A DNA stretch of 64,000 nt, taken from contig NZ_VOEI01000001.1 of assembly GCF_007846095.1 (NCBI RefSeq), positions 806,001-870,000 of the forward strand. The letters are read 5' to 3'. This stretch comes from Mucilaginibacter achroorhodeus (GTDB lineage: Bacteria; Bacteroidota; Bacteroidia; Sphingobacteriales; Sphingobacteriaceae). The position numbers and the translations under genes were made by a program. Positions 8,130-15,674 of the stretch are shown here, one piece after another. How positions within the stretch are numbered: position 1 is the stretch's first letter; each line of letters begins with the position of its first letter. Below the pieces are notes generated by a model that ran no database searches, was not told where the DNA came from, and worked only from the letters and a program-made list of their open reading frames with translations.

Positions 8130-8843
8130 TTACCATGTTAATGAATCAAGACACTTCTTTACTTCTCGCTTTTGATTCAAATAAAAGTGAATTGAATGAC
8201 ATGTGATAGAGCCAACTTTAGAATTTGTCTTTTCACAAACAAATGCCAATAGTTTTGACAATCCTATGTAATTCCCCAAACTCTTCTCTAAAAAATCGTG
8301 ATTCCTGTAAATTGCAGTTAGATTTAACATATCACCAACTTGCGCAAACTGAACATACTGAAGACAAGGATTTCCTATAATTCTTGTATTACTATCATAA
8401 TCAATTGACGACACGTGCATAATATAACACGACGATTGATTATTAGGTCTCTTATTAATATCCTGAATTATTTTCTGTATCTGATTTTTTTTATCGTGGC
8501 CAAACTTAGTAAATCTTAAAAAGTAGTTACCCCACCTACTTTTATTTTTCTTTCTTAAACGCTTTCCTCTGTTATACAAACTCTCATGCAAGTCGTAAAA
8601 CTTATGTAAATCACCTTGATTTCGTTTATATAATTTTTCAGGAAAAATTGTATTTGCAACATCTTGTAATTTCTGTTTCGTTATTATTTTAGAATTCAAA
8701 ATTTCATTAAGATGATTATCATTTATTAACTGTGGGTTTTTGATATGAACTAACATATTAAAACCATCTCCATCTTTTATAATTTCTTGACAAGCATCAC
8801 GCCAAGCAGACAAACATGTGTCCGATTCAATTAACTTCGGCAT
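8130..8843 (-). CDS. Divergent thymidylate-synthase-like protein
   Basis: The protein is 237 residues. The C-terminal half aligns by eye with thymidylate synthase: GNPCLQYVQF (157-166) places C160 at the nucleophile position. The canonical His after that Cys is replaced by Leu. YRNHD (179-183) matches the QRSxD phosphate-binding region, GN at 190-191 matches the conserved Asn, and HFY (219-221) matches the HxY near the C-terminus. The N-terminal half (W14 region, then an insertion up to RWGNYF at 103-108) is poorly conserved. It may act on deoxyuridylate or a modified nucleotide, or only bind one. The first 17 bases overlap the end of the MazG-like gene, and the UDG-Panacea gene follows after 6 bases, so the three genes form one operon. 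Confidence 0.65.
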   Translation of the reverse strand: MPKLIESDTCLSAWRDACQEIIKDGDGFNMLVHIKNPQLINDNHLNEILNSKIITKQKLQDVANTIFPEKLYKRNQGDLHKFYDLHESLYNRGKRLRKKNKSRWGNYFLRFTKFGHDKKNQIQKIIQDINKRPNNQSSCYIMHVSSIDYDSNTRIIGNPCLQYVQFAQVGDMLNLTAIYRNHDFLEKSLGNYIGLSKLLAFVCEKTNSKVGSITCHSIHFYLNQKREVKKCLDSLTW

Positions 8844-9720
8844 TTCCTAAAAATTGTATCTCTCTATTGTCAAGGTCAACCAGAACGTTTCCTCCTTTAA
8901 ACTTTACTAAATTTCTAAACACGCCATAACCTTCAAGAATTGCTTTTTCCCATTCGGAAACGCTGCATACAGATACTTCCAAATTTGATGACAAATTTCT
9001 AATCGTTTTAATTAAAAAATTGTCTACCTTATCTATTCCGTTATAAAAATTGTGATCCCTGGCGTATTGATAAATAAAAGCGCTAATTGCTTCTTCAATG
9101 ATAGCTGCTCTTGCGCCATCCTCTATTTCATCAATTTTTGGATTGCTTTTTCTTTTTGATCTTGTCAACGCTCGCACTACCGGTGACCAGCCCAATACAG
9201 CAGCAAATGCAAAGTGAAAGACATCGTGATACCTGTAGCCATCATCTTCATAAGAGTTATCTGTTAATGCATCGCCGATTTCCTGGTTATCAAGAAATAT
9301 TTTGACTTTTCTATTATCGTTGTCATTCACCTCTTCAAATCGTAATATTACTCTTCGAGGGAGTCTTTCGTTGTCTGGATAATTTTGGTCAAACAGTTCG
9401 GTGACACAAATAATTTCGCCTGATTTTGGAAATCTTTCTTTGATTTTTTGCAAATTTTTAGAAGTAATTGCATCAAGCTCCAAGTTTAATTTACTTGCAA
9501 CATTGGCTACATACCAAAGTATATTGCCTAATATTTCTTCTACGTTCGCTTTAAATTTAGTGTGAGCCGCCTTATCACGAAAGGATTTTTTAAATTCTGA
9601 AATTAATGCTCCACTTTCGCCAATTACACCAAATAACGGTATAATATAACTTTTCATTATTTTTTCGTTAGGATTTTGGTCGTACTCTTTTGCCAATTTT
9701 TGGTATTGGTTCAATTCCAT
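8827..9720 (-). CDS. MazG-like nucleotide pyrophosphohydrolase with an extra C-terminal helical domain
   Basis: The protein is 297 residues. Residues 1-97 follow the MazG-like pattern: LNQYQKLAKEY, PLFGVIGESGALISEFKK (28-45), EEILGNILWYVANVA (61-75), NLQKIKERF. Of the usual acidic metal ligands E35, E42 and E61/E62 are present. The second Glu of GExGE is A38, and the Asp of EELGD is N66. Activity may therefore be altered, or this may be a subfamily pattern. Residues 140-240 hold another domain with a HDVFHF motif and EEAISAFIYQYARDH, looking like a helical metal-binding fold that I cannot name. MazG enzymes hydrolyse nucleoside triphosphates to monophosphates. First gene of the AT-rich operon; start ATG at 9720. 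Confidence 0.75.
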   Translation of the reverse strand: MELNQYQKLAKEYDQNPNEKIMKSYIIPLFGVIGESGALISEFKKSFRDKAAHTKFKANVEEILGNILWYVANVASKLNLELDAITSKNLQKIKERFPKSGEIICVTELFDQNYPDNERLPRRVILRFEEVNDNDNRKVKIFLDNQEIGDALTDNSYEDDGYRYHDVFHFAFAAVLGWSPVVRALTRSKRKSNPKIDEIEDGARAAIIEEAISAFIYQYARDHNFYNGIDKVDNFLIKTIRNLSSNLEVSVCSVSEWEKAILEGYGVFRNLVKFKGGNVLVDLDNREIQFLGNAEVN

Positions 9721-9798
9721 GATAATTAATTAGGTTCATGAAAATACCATTAATTTTTGATTGTAACTACCGTAAAAACACCTGATTTTCAGATATAT

Positions 9799-9954
9799 TT
9801 ACCCTTTCCTCCCCACCTTCTCCGCCTTTGCCTTTAATTTGCTGTAGTATTGGCGCTCAAAGAGGGCCATTTTTATTTTCATGTCTTCCAGCAGTTCCAG
9901 GGCTTCGCTTAGGAGTTGCAGGCGCTCTTGGCTTAGTTGTTCGGTAGTGCTCAT
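9799..9954 (-). CDS. Small helical protein, 51 residues, unknown function
   Basis: A short frame starting at the ATG at 9954 encodes a Glu/Leu-rich, probably coiled-coil helix (QERLQLLSEALELLEDMKIK) and a basic tail (KLKAKAEKVGRKG). A longer reading up to 10104 is possible, but that part is a dispersed repeat, so I do not accept it. The gene lies 78 bases upstream of the MazG-like gene on the same strand. Its base composition is closer to the rest of the chromosome than to the cassette. Function not recognised. It could be host background or an accessory small protein of the cassette. Confidence 0.55.
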   Translation of the reverse strand: MSTTEQLSQERLQLLSEALELLEDMKIKMALFERQYYSKLKAKAEKVGRKG

Positions 9955-10035
9955 GGTGGTTATCGCTTTTAAACAAAGGTAACAACCATGGCTTATATTT
10001 GCTAATATTTTTAGCAAATAGTTAAGTGTTTGGTA

Positions 10036-10317
10036 TGTGAGATTGTCAGTCTGCGCTTGTCGAAGACCTGTAAGCGGGATAGTGTGGTTCGACAGGCTCA
10101 CCATGACAGAGTGTTTGAAGATCTTGTATTATGCATGGCGTATAAACACACCCCTGGCCCCTCTCGAGAGGGGAAGTGATTGCACCATCGACAGTCCCCT
10201 CTTGAGAGGGGTAGCACCAAATAACACTTAGTACCTTCGTTGATGGGGTGTGTATCTTATGGTAAGCACCGCGTTTAAACACACCCCTGGCCCCTCTCGA
10301 GAGGGGGAAATTTGATT
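10036..10317. repeat. Cluster of dispersed palindromic repeats (about 280 bp without a gene)
   Basis: The region contains GACAGGCTCACCATGACA with its partner CTGCGCTTGTCGAAGACC (about 10046-10110). Two copies of a CACCCCTGGCCCCTCTCGAG palindromic unit follow (about 10149-10172 and 10283-10307), plus a related CCCCTCTTGAGAGGGG unit near 10196-10211. Open frames crossing it are repeat-encoded and have no support as genes. Confidence 0.8.
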
Positions 10318-10617
10318 TTATTTTATCACGGCTAACGATATAGCTCCTGCTATAGCAAGCGGAATAGCCCAAAACTTCATGTCTATCCACATTAAGGTAT
10401 TTTGCCCGCGGTTAACATTGCGACCGAGCTGCAGCAGCAGGGGCCCTTTATCATAGAACCAAACAAAAGCTGCTGAAATAAAAAAAGTTGCCGGGCGTAC
10501 GTATTTCTCACCGTGGCCAATTGCATCAGTAAATACAAAAAGTATAACACCAACAATCAATGGAGCAGCCAAAACCAAATGTCCTTTACCTCGATGCTGA
10601 ATAAAATGAGCAATCAT
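10318..10617 (-). CDS. Small membrane protein, unknown function
   Basis: The 99-residue protein contains three hydrophobic segments, at about residues 14-30 (LVLAAPLIVGVILFVF), 42-55 (ATFFISAAFVWFY) and 82-97 (FWAIPLAIAGAISLAVI). Between the first two lies a charged loop, DAIGHGEKYVRP. I do not recognise the family. It is flanked on both sides by dispersed repeats and has no obvious operon partner. Start at the ATG at 10617. The coding character is supported by hydrophobic periodicity and a Lys at the C-terminus right before the stop, but there is no homologue I can name. Confidence 0.65.
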   Translation of the reverse strand: MIAHFIQHRGKGHLVLAAPLIVGVILFVFTDAIGHGEKYVRPATFFISAAFVWFYDKGPLLLQLGRNVNRGQNTLMWIDMKFWAIPLAIAGAISLAVIK

Positions 10618-10669
10618 GATGAAATGGAAGGTAGTAAGTTTTTTGAATTATCCAGGACAACAGCAAATA

Positions 10670-10761
10670 AACGCGTCATTGCGAGGCACGAAGCAATGAC
10701 GCGTGAAGGAATGATGTTATAAGCCACTCTCCTTTGGAGAGAGGGGTTTGGGGTGAGGCTT
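10670..10761. repeat. CATTGCGAGGCACGAAGCAATG unit and CTCTCC..GGAGAG palindrome
   Basis: A short perfect-looking hairpin, CGCGTCATTGCGAGGC...GCAATGACGCG (about 10673-10703), is followed by CCACTCTCCTTTGGAGAGAGGGG near 10724-10746. The second unit ends directly at the stop codon of the GH20 gene. Confidence 0.75.
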
Positions 10762-13311
10762 TTATATCGCCGGTTTATCATTTTCCGCTTCTTGGGCGAT
10801 GTTGCCGCCGCGGCCTTTAGCATCAAACACACGGAACTTAACTGTACCTGTGGCATCAACCGGGCCGGTATACTGCGGACTCTCGGCGGTTGGCTCGGCG
10901 CCGTTGGTGGTGTAGCGGATCACCATGCCGGGGTACTGCACGTTTGCGTAGTACTTGCCATCCTTAAGCATAACACCGGGCTTAGGTATCCTAAATGCAT
11001 AACCGCCTCCCTCGTAGGCCAGTCGCGGCAGTTCGCGTTTCCCCAGCACATTCACAAATCGGCTCCAATCTTCGTTATACATTTGTTTGGCTTTGGCCGA
11101 GTCGAGCTCAGTTGTCCACGCAGGGTCTTTGGCCCAGGCACGTTCGCCCAGGGCAATCAGCTTGGGGAATATCATGTATTCCATTTGCTGCGGAGTTTTA
11201 ACGGTTTCGGCCCAAAGCGCACCCTGCAGGCCTATAATGTTCTCTTTGCCATAATCTGTAAGGCGCTGTTTGCCTACAAACATCCGGCGGTCAATAGCTT
11301 TGCCGTTCTTATCCACATCCGTATTCTTAAAATAATCGAAAGGGATAAACGAGAAGAATTTATCTATACCCAAAAATGCTCCCCAGTAATAGCCGGGTTC
11401 GTCCCAGCTTTTGTAGGTGGCCATATCAAAGTACAGGTTGGTAACGCAGGTAAGCACGGTTTTGTAACCCGCATTTGCCAATTTGTAAGCAAGGTCTTCC
11501 TGGCCATCGCCCAGTACGTTGTTCCAGACATCAACCTGCATGCCCTCGTTTACAAACTGTGGGTTGGGTACGTAAGCCGGGCGGCCATCAAGCGTGGTTT
11601 TGCGCAATGCCATTTCTTCCCAACCGGCAAGGGTAATGTTTTTCTTTTTAAGAATGTTGTTCACGCGGCCGTAAAAATAGTACCATAGGTCGCCGGTATT
11701 TTTTATTTCGGGATGAGTTTTCTTAAGCGCTTCGTAGGCCGGCGATTTCTCCCAAACATGTGCAGGCACTTCGTCGCCGCCAAAGTGGATCACTGGCAGC
11801 GGAGCACCTGCTTGTTTGTACATGGCAACCAGATCATCAACCACGCGCTCAACAAAAGTATAGGTTGATGGCAGCGAAACATCTATCACATTATCGTTCC
11901 AATATTGTACCGAACGGTATGCCGATTGGTCACCAGCATCATACAGAAGATATTTCGAAGCCTCGGTCTTTTTACCGGCAGCTACCAGGCGATTGTAGCG
12001 CGCCTGCATGGCTTTAATGGCACCACGGGCATGGCCGGGAGTCTCGATCTCGGGCATTACTGTGATGTGGCGGTCGTTGGCGTATTTTAATATCTCGATG
12101 TAATCGGCAACGGTATAAAAACCCGTACCGGCAGGATTACTAAAATCCGGACCGGAGCCGTGCGAGGCCGGCAAAAAATTCTTGCTATCCAGCGTGTGGC
12201 CGCGTTTTGAGGCTACGGAAGTCAGCTCGGGCAGTGATGGAATTTCTATGCGCCAGCCCTCATCGTCGGTAAGGTGCATGTGCAGGGTGTTTAGTTTATA
12301 AGCACCCATCAGATCTAACAGGCGCAGTACCTGCTGCTTGTTCTGGAAGTTACGCGCAACATCCAACATCACGGCACGGTAGCCAAAGCGGGGAGAGTCT
12401 TTAACCTCTACGCATGGGATGTCCATACTTTTCTGCTTATCGGCATATACTGCGGATGGACAAAGGTTCTTTAACGATTGTATACCGTAGAACATACCCG
12501 TTGCAGTAGTGGCGTTTATTTGGATGGCGTTAGGCTTAACACTCAACTCGTAACCCTCTTTACCGAAGCCAACTTTGTAACCCAGCGTTATGGTGTTGCT
12601 TGCAGATGCCGACGTAAACTGCATACCAAAGGCCTTCATTAAAAAAGCGCTCAGTTTGGCCTGCTCTTTAGCGAAACGAGGGTCGGCGCTAATAACCTTT
12701 GTACTTGGTTCGAGTTTAAACATACCTTCTGTTTCCTGGTAGCTCAACGGCAGCGGGACTATCTTCGGCAGTTTATCAGCAGGGATATCAATAATACTTT
12801 TATTCTGATTGTAAATAACCTCGGGCGTAACCAGGCCGGGATATTTGGGGTCGAGGGGTTTGATGATGAAGTTGCCGGGAAGGTAGCCTTTATCAGGCGA
12901 GGCATCCCAAACAAAGTAAGGGCCTTCAATTGCATCGGTATAATTAATCACAACGTTTTCGCAGATGTATTCGATACGGGCGCTTTCGCCGGGTTTAATG
13001 GCTTTAAAGTTTTGGTTTGGGATAATGCTATAGAGGTCGCCGTTTACCTGCAATACTTTGGCATTACCACTAACAGCATCTGCAATAAAATTGCGAGATG
13101 AATTGAAATAGATCTTCCAGCCACCGGCAGGCAGTGTTTCCGTACCGTTATTGGTGATGATAAGTGCCGTTAACGATTGCTGTTTGTTTTTGTAGTTATT
13201 ATCAACCACCTCCCAGGTAAGGCTCAAGTTTTTAACATTAAAAACCGGGACGGCAGCAAAGGCGGCAACATTTGCAAACGCAATAACAATTAGGGCGATA
13301 ATACGGCGCAT
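10762..13311 (-). CDS. Secreted GH20 beta-N-acetylhexosaminidase
   Basis: The 849-residue protein starts with a signal peptide (MRRIIALIVIAFANVAAFA). A chitobiase-type carbohydrate-binding domain follows (about 25-170), then a GH20b domain (about 185-310) and the catalytic barrel from about residue 315. The barrel shows HLTDDEGWRIEIPSLPELT and the catalytic Asp-Glu pair in HFGGDEVPAHVWEK. A C-terminal CHB_HEX_C-like beta domain closes the protein. GH20 enzymes release terminal N-acetylglucosamine or N-acetylgalactosamine from chitin fragments and glycans using substrate-assisted catalysis. The enzyme is probably periplasmic or outer-membrane associated. It appears monocistronic, with no SusCD pair beside it. 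Start at ATG 13311. Confidence 0.95.
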   Translation of the reverse strand: MRRIIALIVIAFANVAAFAAVPVFNVKNLSLTWEVVDNNYKNKQQSLTALIITNNGTETLPAGGWKIYFNSSRNFIADAVSGNAKVLQVNGDLYSIIPNQNFKAIKPGESARIEYICENVVINYTDAIEGPYFVWDASPDKGYLPGNFIIKPLDPKYPGLVTPEVIYNQNKSIIDIPADKLPKIVPLPLSYQETEGMFKLEPSTKVISADPRFAKEQAKLSAFLMKAFGMQFTSASASNTITLGYKVGFGKEGYELSVKPNAIQINATTATGMFYGIQSLKNLCPSAVYADKQKSMDIPCVEVKDSPRFGYRAVMLDVARNFQNKQQVLRLLDLMGAYKLNTLHMHLTDDEGWRIEIPSLPELTSVASKRGHTLDSKNFLPASHGSGPDFSNPAGTGFYTVADYIEILKYANDRHITVMPEIETPGHARGAIKAMQARYNRLVAAGKKTEASKYLLYDAGDQSAYRSVQYWNDNVIDVSLPSTYTFVERVVDDLVAMYKQAGAPLPVIHFGGDEVPAHVWEKSPAYEALKKTHPEIKNTGDLWYYFYGRVNNILKKKNITLAGWEEMALRKTTLDGRPAYVPNPQFVNEGMQVDVWNNVLGDGQEDLAYKLANAGYKTVLTCVTNLYFDMATYKSWDEPGYYWGAFLGIDKFFSFIPFDYFKNTDVDKNGKAIDRRMFVGKQRLTDYGKENIIGLQGALWAETVKTPQQMEYMIFPKLIALGERAWAKDPAWTTELDSAKAKQMYNEDWSRFVNVLGKRELPRLAYEGGGYAFRIPKPGVMLKDGKYYANVQYPGMVIRYTTNGAEPTAESPQYTGPVDATGTVKFRVFDAKGRGGNIAQEAENDKPAI

Positions 13312-13385
13312 GGCTAATTCAGGTTTGTTTTAACCGTAAATATAACCAGTAAACCAGCGCAATAACCTACTTTTTAAAATATTTT

Positions 13386-14309
13386 TTAAAGTGCGAATTT
13401 TACCCAGCCCTTACCCTCATTCCCAAAGATGAATTGTTTAGGGTGGATAATCTCGGCCAATATCTCCAGCGAGTCTACTATTCTTGGGCCGGGGCGGTTA
13501 AAATAATGGTTGCCATCAGCAATGTATACCCGGTTGTTCTTAACCGCTTTCAGCTCAGCAAAGCCTGGTTGCGCTAACAACAAACCAACTTCGCGCATCG
13601 TGCGCTCAATAGAAAAGCCGCAAGGCATCAGTAGGAGAACATCCGGGTCGGCAGATACAATATCGCTCCACTCTACATAGGGTGAATGCTTGCCTATCTG
13701 GGCCAGTACTGGCGTGCCGCCTGCAATGCTAACCAGCTCGGGGATCCAGTTGCAGGAGATCATCATGGGTTCCAGCCATTCTACGCAGGCTACGGTAGGT
13801 TTTACCTCCATAAACTTCAGCTTATGGCGGATGATGTCGATACGTTCGGTAAGGTCTTCTAAAAGTTGCTCGCCTTTATCAGCTACGCCTAAAACACCGG
13901 CAACCTGTTTGATATCGTTAAGAATTTCTTCAAGACCATTGGGTTGTAAGGAGATGATCTGTACAGGCTCATCCAGGTAATCGGCAAGGGCTTGCTCCAC
14001 CTCGGGCAAACTAACGGCGCAGACCTCGCACTGTGCCTGGGTGAGCACCACATCAGGCTGCAGGCTTTTGATCACCTCGCGCTTTACAGTATAAACAGAT
14101 AGTGCATCTGCCAGTATTTCCTTTACCTTCACATCAATCTCGGCACTGCTTAAGCCATCAGGAATGTTCGCTTCAGAACATACGGGCAGTTGTTGCACGC
14201 TCTCCGGGTAATCGCACTCATGCGAGCGGCCAACCAAACGGTCTTCCAATCCCAGTGCACAAACAATTTCCGTAGCGGCAGGCAGTAGTGATACAATTCT
14301 TTCGGGCAT
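13386..14309 (-). CDS. BtuF-like cobalamin/metal-chelate binding protein
   Basis: The protein is about 307 residues with the type III periplasmic-binding fold: RIVSLLPAATEIVCALGLEDRLVGRSHECDYP at the N-terminus, LQPDVVLTQAQCEVCAVS in the middle, and DPDVLLLMPCGF plus NRVYIADGNHYFNRPGPR later. This is the pattern of cobalamin-binding proteins related to BtuF. There is no signal peptide, as in a cytosolic or non-classical branch of the family. The true export status is unclear. No ABC permease or ATPase lies beside it, and I see no cobalamin riboswitch upstream, where the long repeat element begins. I chose the ATG at 14309 over a TTG at 14318. Confidence 0.85.
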   Translation of the reverse strand: MPERIVSLLPAATEIVCALGLEDRLVGRSHECDYPESVQQLPVCSEANIPDGLSSAEIDVKVKEILADALSVYTVKREVIKSLQPDVVLTQAQCEVCAVSLPEVEQALADYLDEPVQIISLQPNGLEEILNDIKQVAGVLGVADKGEQLLEDLTERIDIIRHKLKFMEVKPTVACVEWLEPMMISCNWIPELVSIAGGTPVLAQIGKHSPYVEWSDIVSADPDVLLLMPCGFSIERTMREVGLLLAQPGFAELKAVKNNRVYIADGNHYFNRPGPRIVDSLEILAEIIHPKQFIFGNEGKGWVKFAL

Positions 14310-14420
14310 AGTTTGCAAATATGCGATTTTTTGAGAGTAACGTTAATAATGCACCCTGGCCGTATTTAGCTTATTATAGTTATGTTCTGTTCTTCGTTAG
14401 GAATAGCAGTGATTTTGTGA

Positions 14421-14873
14421 ATCGTTTGTGGATGTACTTTTTCTTTTTCCGCAAAAGAAAAAGTACCAAAAAGAAAACTCGCGGCTGCCGCAAAATGCTT
14501 TTAAGTTTCTGCTTAAGCAATGCCTGTGCTTACCGCCTTTTGCGAAGGCCGCATGAGTTCGGTTACGTTAGGTTCGTCACGATATTTATCTCATACTTTT
14601 TTACTTTTATATTCTCCTTGTCAGCAAAAAAGCTTCGGGGCGAAAGCGGGCAGAACAATAGCGGCCTTGTGTGTTGGTAGGGGCATAGCAATACTTGCCT
14701 GAAGCGGGGGATGAGAGCAAACGAATTAGGGGCAAGATTTTGCAGACCGTGGTTCTGCGCGCTTGCAGGGCAATGGCTTGTGCGGAAGAAGCCTCTTTGC
14801 TGACTTGATCTTTTGCTTCTTTTGTATCAAGACAAAAGAAGTAGCCCCTGCGGCAATGAGCAGAATGTCAACG
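14421..14873. repeat. Long dispersed repeat, copy A
   Basis: This 450-bp non-coding stretch is repeated in inverted orientation at about 50500-51020. Positions 14421-14571 match the reverse complement of 50871-51020 with only a handful of differences. Positions 14622-14873 match the reverse complement of about 50500-50753 with more differences. The internal part (14572-14621) is unrelated between copies. A strong hairpin, CTTTTTCTTTTTCCGCAAAAGAAAAAG, lies at 14438-14464. An open frame from 14321 runs through it but is not preserved in the other copy. Confidence 0.9.
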
Positions 14874-14952
14874 CTCCCCAACTAACAACCCACCAATTAA
14901 TTCGTTAACATGATAAGCTTTTAATTTAACTATTAAACATATCTTTACGCCA

Positions 14953-15579
14953 ATGATATTCCTGACCTTTTTCATTGGCATTATTGCCAATTTTATAGGG
15001 TACATACCCCCCGGAAACATAAATCTTACCCTCGCCCAGATCACCATTAACCGTGGGATGAAACAGGCGCTTCAGTTTATCATCGCTTTCTCCTGCGTTG
15101 AGTTTTTCTTTACTTTTTTTGTGATGCTTGGTGCAAGGTGGCTATCTGAGCAGGTTCGTTTAGATACCATTATAGATTGGGTAATGGTAGTCCTGTTCAT
15201 GGTGTTAGGAATAGTTGCATTGCGAAACCGCAATAAACCTATGCAAACCACTTATTCAGATCATGCTGCAATCAAATACGGCATCCTGCTGGGCTTTCTT
15301 AACCCTATGCAAATTCCGTTCTGGATGGTAACCGGCACTTATCTTATTACGCATGAGTGGATATTAGATCAGAAATTTCCTTTAGTGATCTTCAGTATTG
15401 GTTCGGCATGCGGGGCATTTATTGCGTTGTTTTTGTATGCCAAGTTTGCAGGCTACATTAAGAAGAGATTTGAATTAAGTAACCGTTTGATAGATACCGG
15501 GATCGCCATTTTATTTTTCTCCTTTGCGGCGTATCATATCTTCAAACAGATCTACCTGGCGTTCTTCAAGCATCATTAA
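14953..15579 (+). CDS. LysE/RhtB-family exporter
   Basis: The 208-residue membrane protein has the LysE-type start: MIFLTFFIGIIANFIGYIPPGNINLTLAQITINRGMKQA, with the conserved P-P-G-N turn after the first helix. About six hydrophobic segments follow, including FIIAFSCVEFFFTFFVML and WVMVVLFMVLGIVAL. LysE-family proteins export amino acids and related small molecules. The usual length is about 200 residues. The gene stands alone between the long repeat element and the convergent lepB operon. A possible -7 box TATCTTTA (14940-14947) lies 6 bases before the ATG. Confidence 0.87.
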   Translation: MIFLTFFIGIIANFIGYIPPGNINLTLAQITINRGMKQALQFIIAFSCVEFFFTFFVMLGARWLSEQVRLDTIIDWVMVVLFMVLGIVALRNRNKPMQTTYSDHAAIKYGILLGFLNPMQIPFWMVTGTYLITHEWILDQKFPLVIFSIGSACGAFIALFLYAKFAGYIKKRFELSNRLIDTGIAILFFSFAAYHIFKQIYLAFFKHH

Positions 15580-15641
15580 TTAGGGCTTTGGCGCCCGGTA
15601 GTCCGAATTTAACAATCTGCTTAAACTATTATAAATTCAAT

Positions 15642-15668
15642 AAAAAAGCCCCGCTTTTAGCGAGGCTT
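15642..15668 (-). terminator. Terminator of the parA-lepB operon
   Basis: Read on the minus strand, AAGCCTCGC and GCGGGGCTT form a nine-pair stem with one G-T pair and a TAAAA loop. A run of T follows. It lies 6 bases after the lepB stop codon and may also act weakly on the convergent LysE transcript. Confidence 0.85.
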
Positions 15669-15674
15669 AAGGTT

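Noticed and set aside
7041..9798. Integrase, transposase or attachment-site repeats at the cassette ends
   Set aside because: No recombinase gene and no clear direct repeats at the two borders were found, so transfer is suggested only by composition.
10046..10390. A 114-codon open frame on the minus strand
   Set aside because: It is made of dispersed palindromic repeats and overlaps the start of no known family; the encoded text changes with repeat copy.
13386..14420. A cobalamin riboswitch upstream of the BtuF-like gene
   Set aside because: No B12-box-like sequence is visible; the region upstream is the long repeat.
14321..14680. A 119-codon open frame on the plus strand in repeat copy A
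   Set aside because: The matching strand of copy B does not keep the frame, and the composition follows the repeat.
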